Source: UBA10133 sp964528565
Lineage (GTDB): Bacteria > Patescibacteriota > Microgenomatia > UBA1400 > MFAQ01
NCBI GenBank assembly: GCA_964528565.1
Contig: CAZGSP010000011.1
Coordinates: 1-6,963, forward strand
DNA length: 6,963 nt
Direction of reading: 5' to 3'
Part shown: in pieces, positions 5,901 to 6,963 of the stretch
Layout of the letters: each line of letters opens with the position of its first letter
Position numbering within the stretch: position 1 is the first letter of the stretch
Position numbers and translations under genes: made by a program
Notes under the pieces: model-generated
What the model saw: the letters and a program-made list of their open reading frames with translations, nothing else
Told to the model about the DNA's origin: nothing
The model's database searches: none

Positions 5901-5906
5901 GATTGT

Positions 5907-6785
5907 ATGCCTGCTATTTCCAAGACCCGTACAAAGGCCTATTTTTTCTTGCTACTGAATACTGCTCTGTGGGGTGTTTCCTCACCGATCATTAAATACT
6001 CCCTGGACTTTACTTCTCCCACTCTCTTCCTGCTGTACCGCTACATCATCGCCTCCCTCATCTTTTTCCCTATTTTTCTCGTTTATCGGGCTCGGATTCA
6101 TCCCAAAAACAATATTGGAAGGCTTCTCCTCCTTGCCCTACTCGGCACGCCTCTCACCCTTCTCCCTCTTTATTACGGACTTAAGGTGACCACCTCCATC
6201 GAGGCTTCACTACTGGTAGCCTCCAGCCCGATCATCACTATTATCGGCGGTATTCTGTATCTCAACGAAAAACTCACCCGCAAAGAATGGCAAGGTATCT
6301 CTATCGCCCTGGTCGGAACTCTCCTGCTCATTATTGAACCGATACTTGCCGGTCAGGGTGGCTTTAACTCGCTCTCCTTCCGTGGGAATGTTCTGATCAT
6401 GGTCAGCAACATCATCTGGTCCGCCTTTCTGATCCTCTCCAAGAAAAATCACATCGACACCATTGTTCTTACCTTCCTGTCCTTTGTTATCAGTATTCCC
6501 TTCTTCCTCTTGACGGCTATTTTTGAACGCACCGGTTTGACCGTCAGCGGACCGGCCTGGCCAGGTATCTTTTACATGGCTATAGGTGGCTCCATCATTG
6601 CCTTTTGGGCTTACCAGGAGGGTCAAAAACGGATCGAGGCTTCCGAAGCGGCTATCTTTACCTATCTCCAGCCCGTTTTCTCGATTCCTCTTTCCCTGCT
6701 TTGGCTCAAAGAACCTTTTACCCCTGTAACGATCGTGGCTACGGCCATCATCGTCTCCGGCGTCTACCTCTCCGAAAAGCGCTAA
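5907..6785 (+). CDS. EamA/DMT-superfamily membrane transporter
   Basis: This 292-aa protein has about ten membrane helices arranged as two EamA repeats, about 11-143 and 158-288. This is the usual size and layout of drug/metabolite exporters such as RhaT/YdcZ/RarD relatives. Each repeat ends in the family pattern of a conserved glutamate followed by a helix: LNEKLTRKEWQG at 119-130 and LKEPFTP at 267-273. LNTALWGVSSPIIK (17-30) in helix 1 is also typical. Substrates in this family range from amino acids to nucleotide sugars and cannot be told from sequence. The frame can be opened at TTG 5880, but that codon falls inside the promoter and adds nine poor residues. ATG 5907 is preferred. Confidence 0.93.
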   Translation: MPAISKTRTKAYFFLLLNTALWGVSSPIIKYSLDFTSPTLFLLYRYIIASLIFFPIFLVYRARIHPKNNIGRLLLLALLGTPLTLLPLYYGLKVTTSIEASLLVASSPIITIIGGILYLNEKLTRKEWQGISIALVGTLLLIIEPILAGQGGFNSLSFRGNVLIMVSNIIWSAFLILSKKNHIDTIVLTFLSFVISIPFFLLTAIFERTGLTVSGPAWPGIFYMAIGGSIIAFWAYQEGQKRIEASEAAIFTYLQPVFSIPLSLLWLKEPFTPVTIVATAIIVSGVYLSEKR

Positions 6786-6789
6786 TGCC

Positions 6790-6818
6790 TTGACTTTTCA
6801 AGCCTAATGTGCTATTAT
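6790..6818 (+). promoter_or_regulatory. Strong sigma70-like promoter of the lipoprotein gene
   Basis: The -35 TTGACT (6790-6795) and -10 TATTAT (6813-6818) are 17 bp apart, and a TGC extended -10 lies just before the hexamer (6810-6812). Transcription would start near 6825, giving a leader of about 43 nt that contains the ribosome binding site AAAGGAGG (6855-6862). Confidence 0.78.
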
Positions 6819-6867
6819 AGGACATCTCGTAATTGTACCCTGACATACAGCCCCAAAGGAGGCTAGC

Positions 6868-6963
6868 ATGAAAAAATCACTGTTCTTTTTAATGGTGTTG
6901 TCGGTGCTCATCACCGGCTGTGGCCAACCGGCCAAAGCCGCGGCATCGGCGGATCTGCCTCCT
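6868..6963 (+). CDS. Lipoprotein, N-terminal part only (runs off the window)
   Basis: Thirty-two codons are visible. The start is MKKSLFFLMVLSVLITGCGQP: two lysines, a hydrophobic core and the lipobox ITGC with the lipid-bearing cysteine at C18. The product should therefore be exported, lipidated and cut before C18. An Ala/Pro-rich tether (PAKAAASADLPP) follows. The ribosome binding site AAAGGAGG lies five bases before the ATG, and a good promoter precedes it, so expression is probably high. The mature domain is outside the window and the function cannot be named; substrate-binding proteins are one common possibility. Confidence 0.85.
   Translation, partial: MKKSLFFLMVLSVLITGCGQPAKAAASADLPP

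Noticed and set aside
6789..6802. Hairpin CTTGA-CTTT-TCAAG as a terminator of the transporter gene
   Set aside because: Only five pairs, no T-run after it, and it overlaps the -35 box of the lipoprotein promoter.

Overview
The window reads as a compact bacterial genome using the standard code: TAA, TAG and TGA all act as stops, and TGA ends the Ig-like gene. Genes are short and tightly packed, several overlap, and there are many small envelope or exported proteins. A CPR/Patescibacteria (Microgenomates-like) source is my inference. It rests on the gene compactness, an Ig-like/DUF5666-type exported pair with Thr/Pro/Ser-rich linkers, and a pilin-like segment containing AIDPAKQ as seen in pilins of that group. 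No rRNA, tRNA or phylogenetic marker other than dnaB is present to settle it.

Layout. Positions 1-374 contain no gene but are dense in structure. Three foldable elements share the terminal inverted repeat AGGGGATCGA/TCGATCCCCT: A1 (cut by the window edge), B, and A2, an exact 59-bp second copy of A1. An intrinsic terminator lies between B and A2. A sigma70-like promoter (TTGACT-17-TAGAAT) then drives an unrecognised 152-aa gene (375-833), closed by a strong terminator (840-869) shared with the convergent operon.

Positions 872-4710, minus strand, form a probable four-gene operon read right to left: MBL-fold hydrolase, dnaB (8-nt overlap), Mn-type superoxide dismutase, then a polytopic membrane protein ending in a pilin-like module. 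At 4711-4750 a 40-bp divergent promoter region serves this operon and a rightward pair. That pair encodes an anchored Ig-like protein and an exported DUF5666-like protein, overlapping as ATGA.

An EamA/DMT transporter follows (5907-6785) with its own promoter, then the first 32 codons of a lipoprotein under a strong promoter and ribosome binding site (6868 to the window end).

How the genes fit together. dnaB supplies the replicative helicase, SOD handles superoxide, and most of the rest acts at or beyond the membrane. Three starts (4710 minus, 4751 plus, 5907 plus) lie 6-9 nt after a good -10 box and lack a usable Shine-Dalgarno site, so they look leaderless. The starts at 375 and 6868 have clear Shine-Dalgarno sites. 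The most unusual items are the terminal-inverted-repeat RNA-like elements at the left and the pilin-like domain fused to a multi-pass membrane protein.
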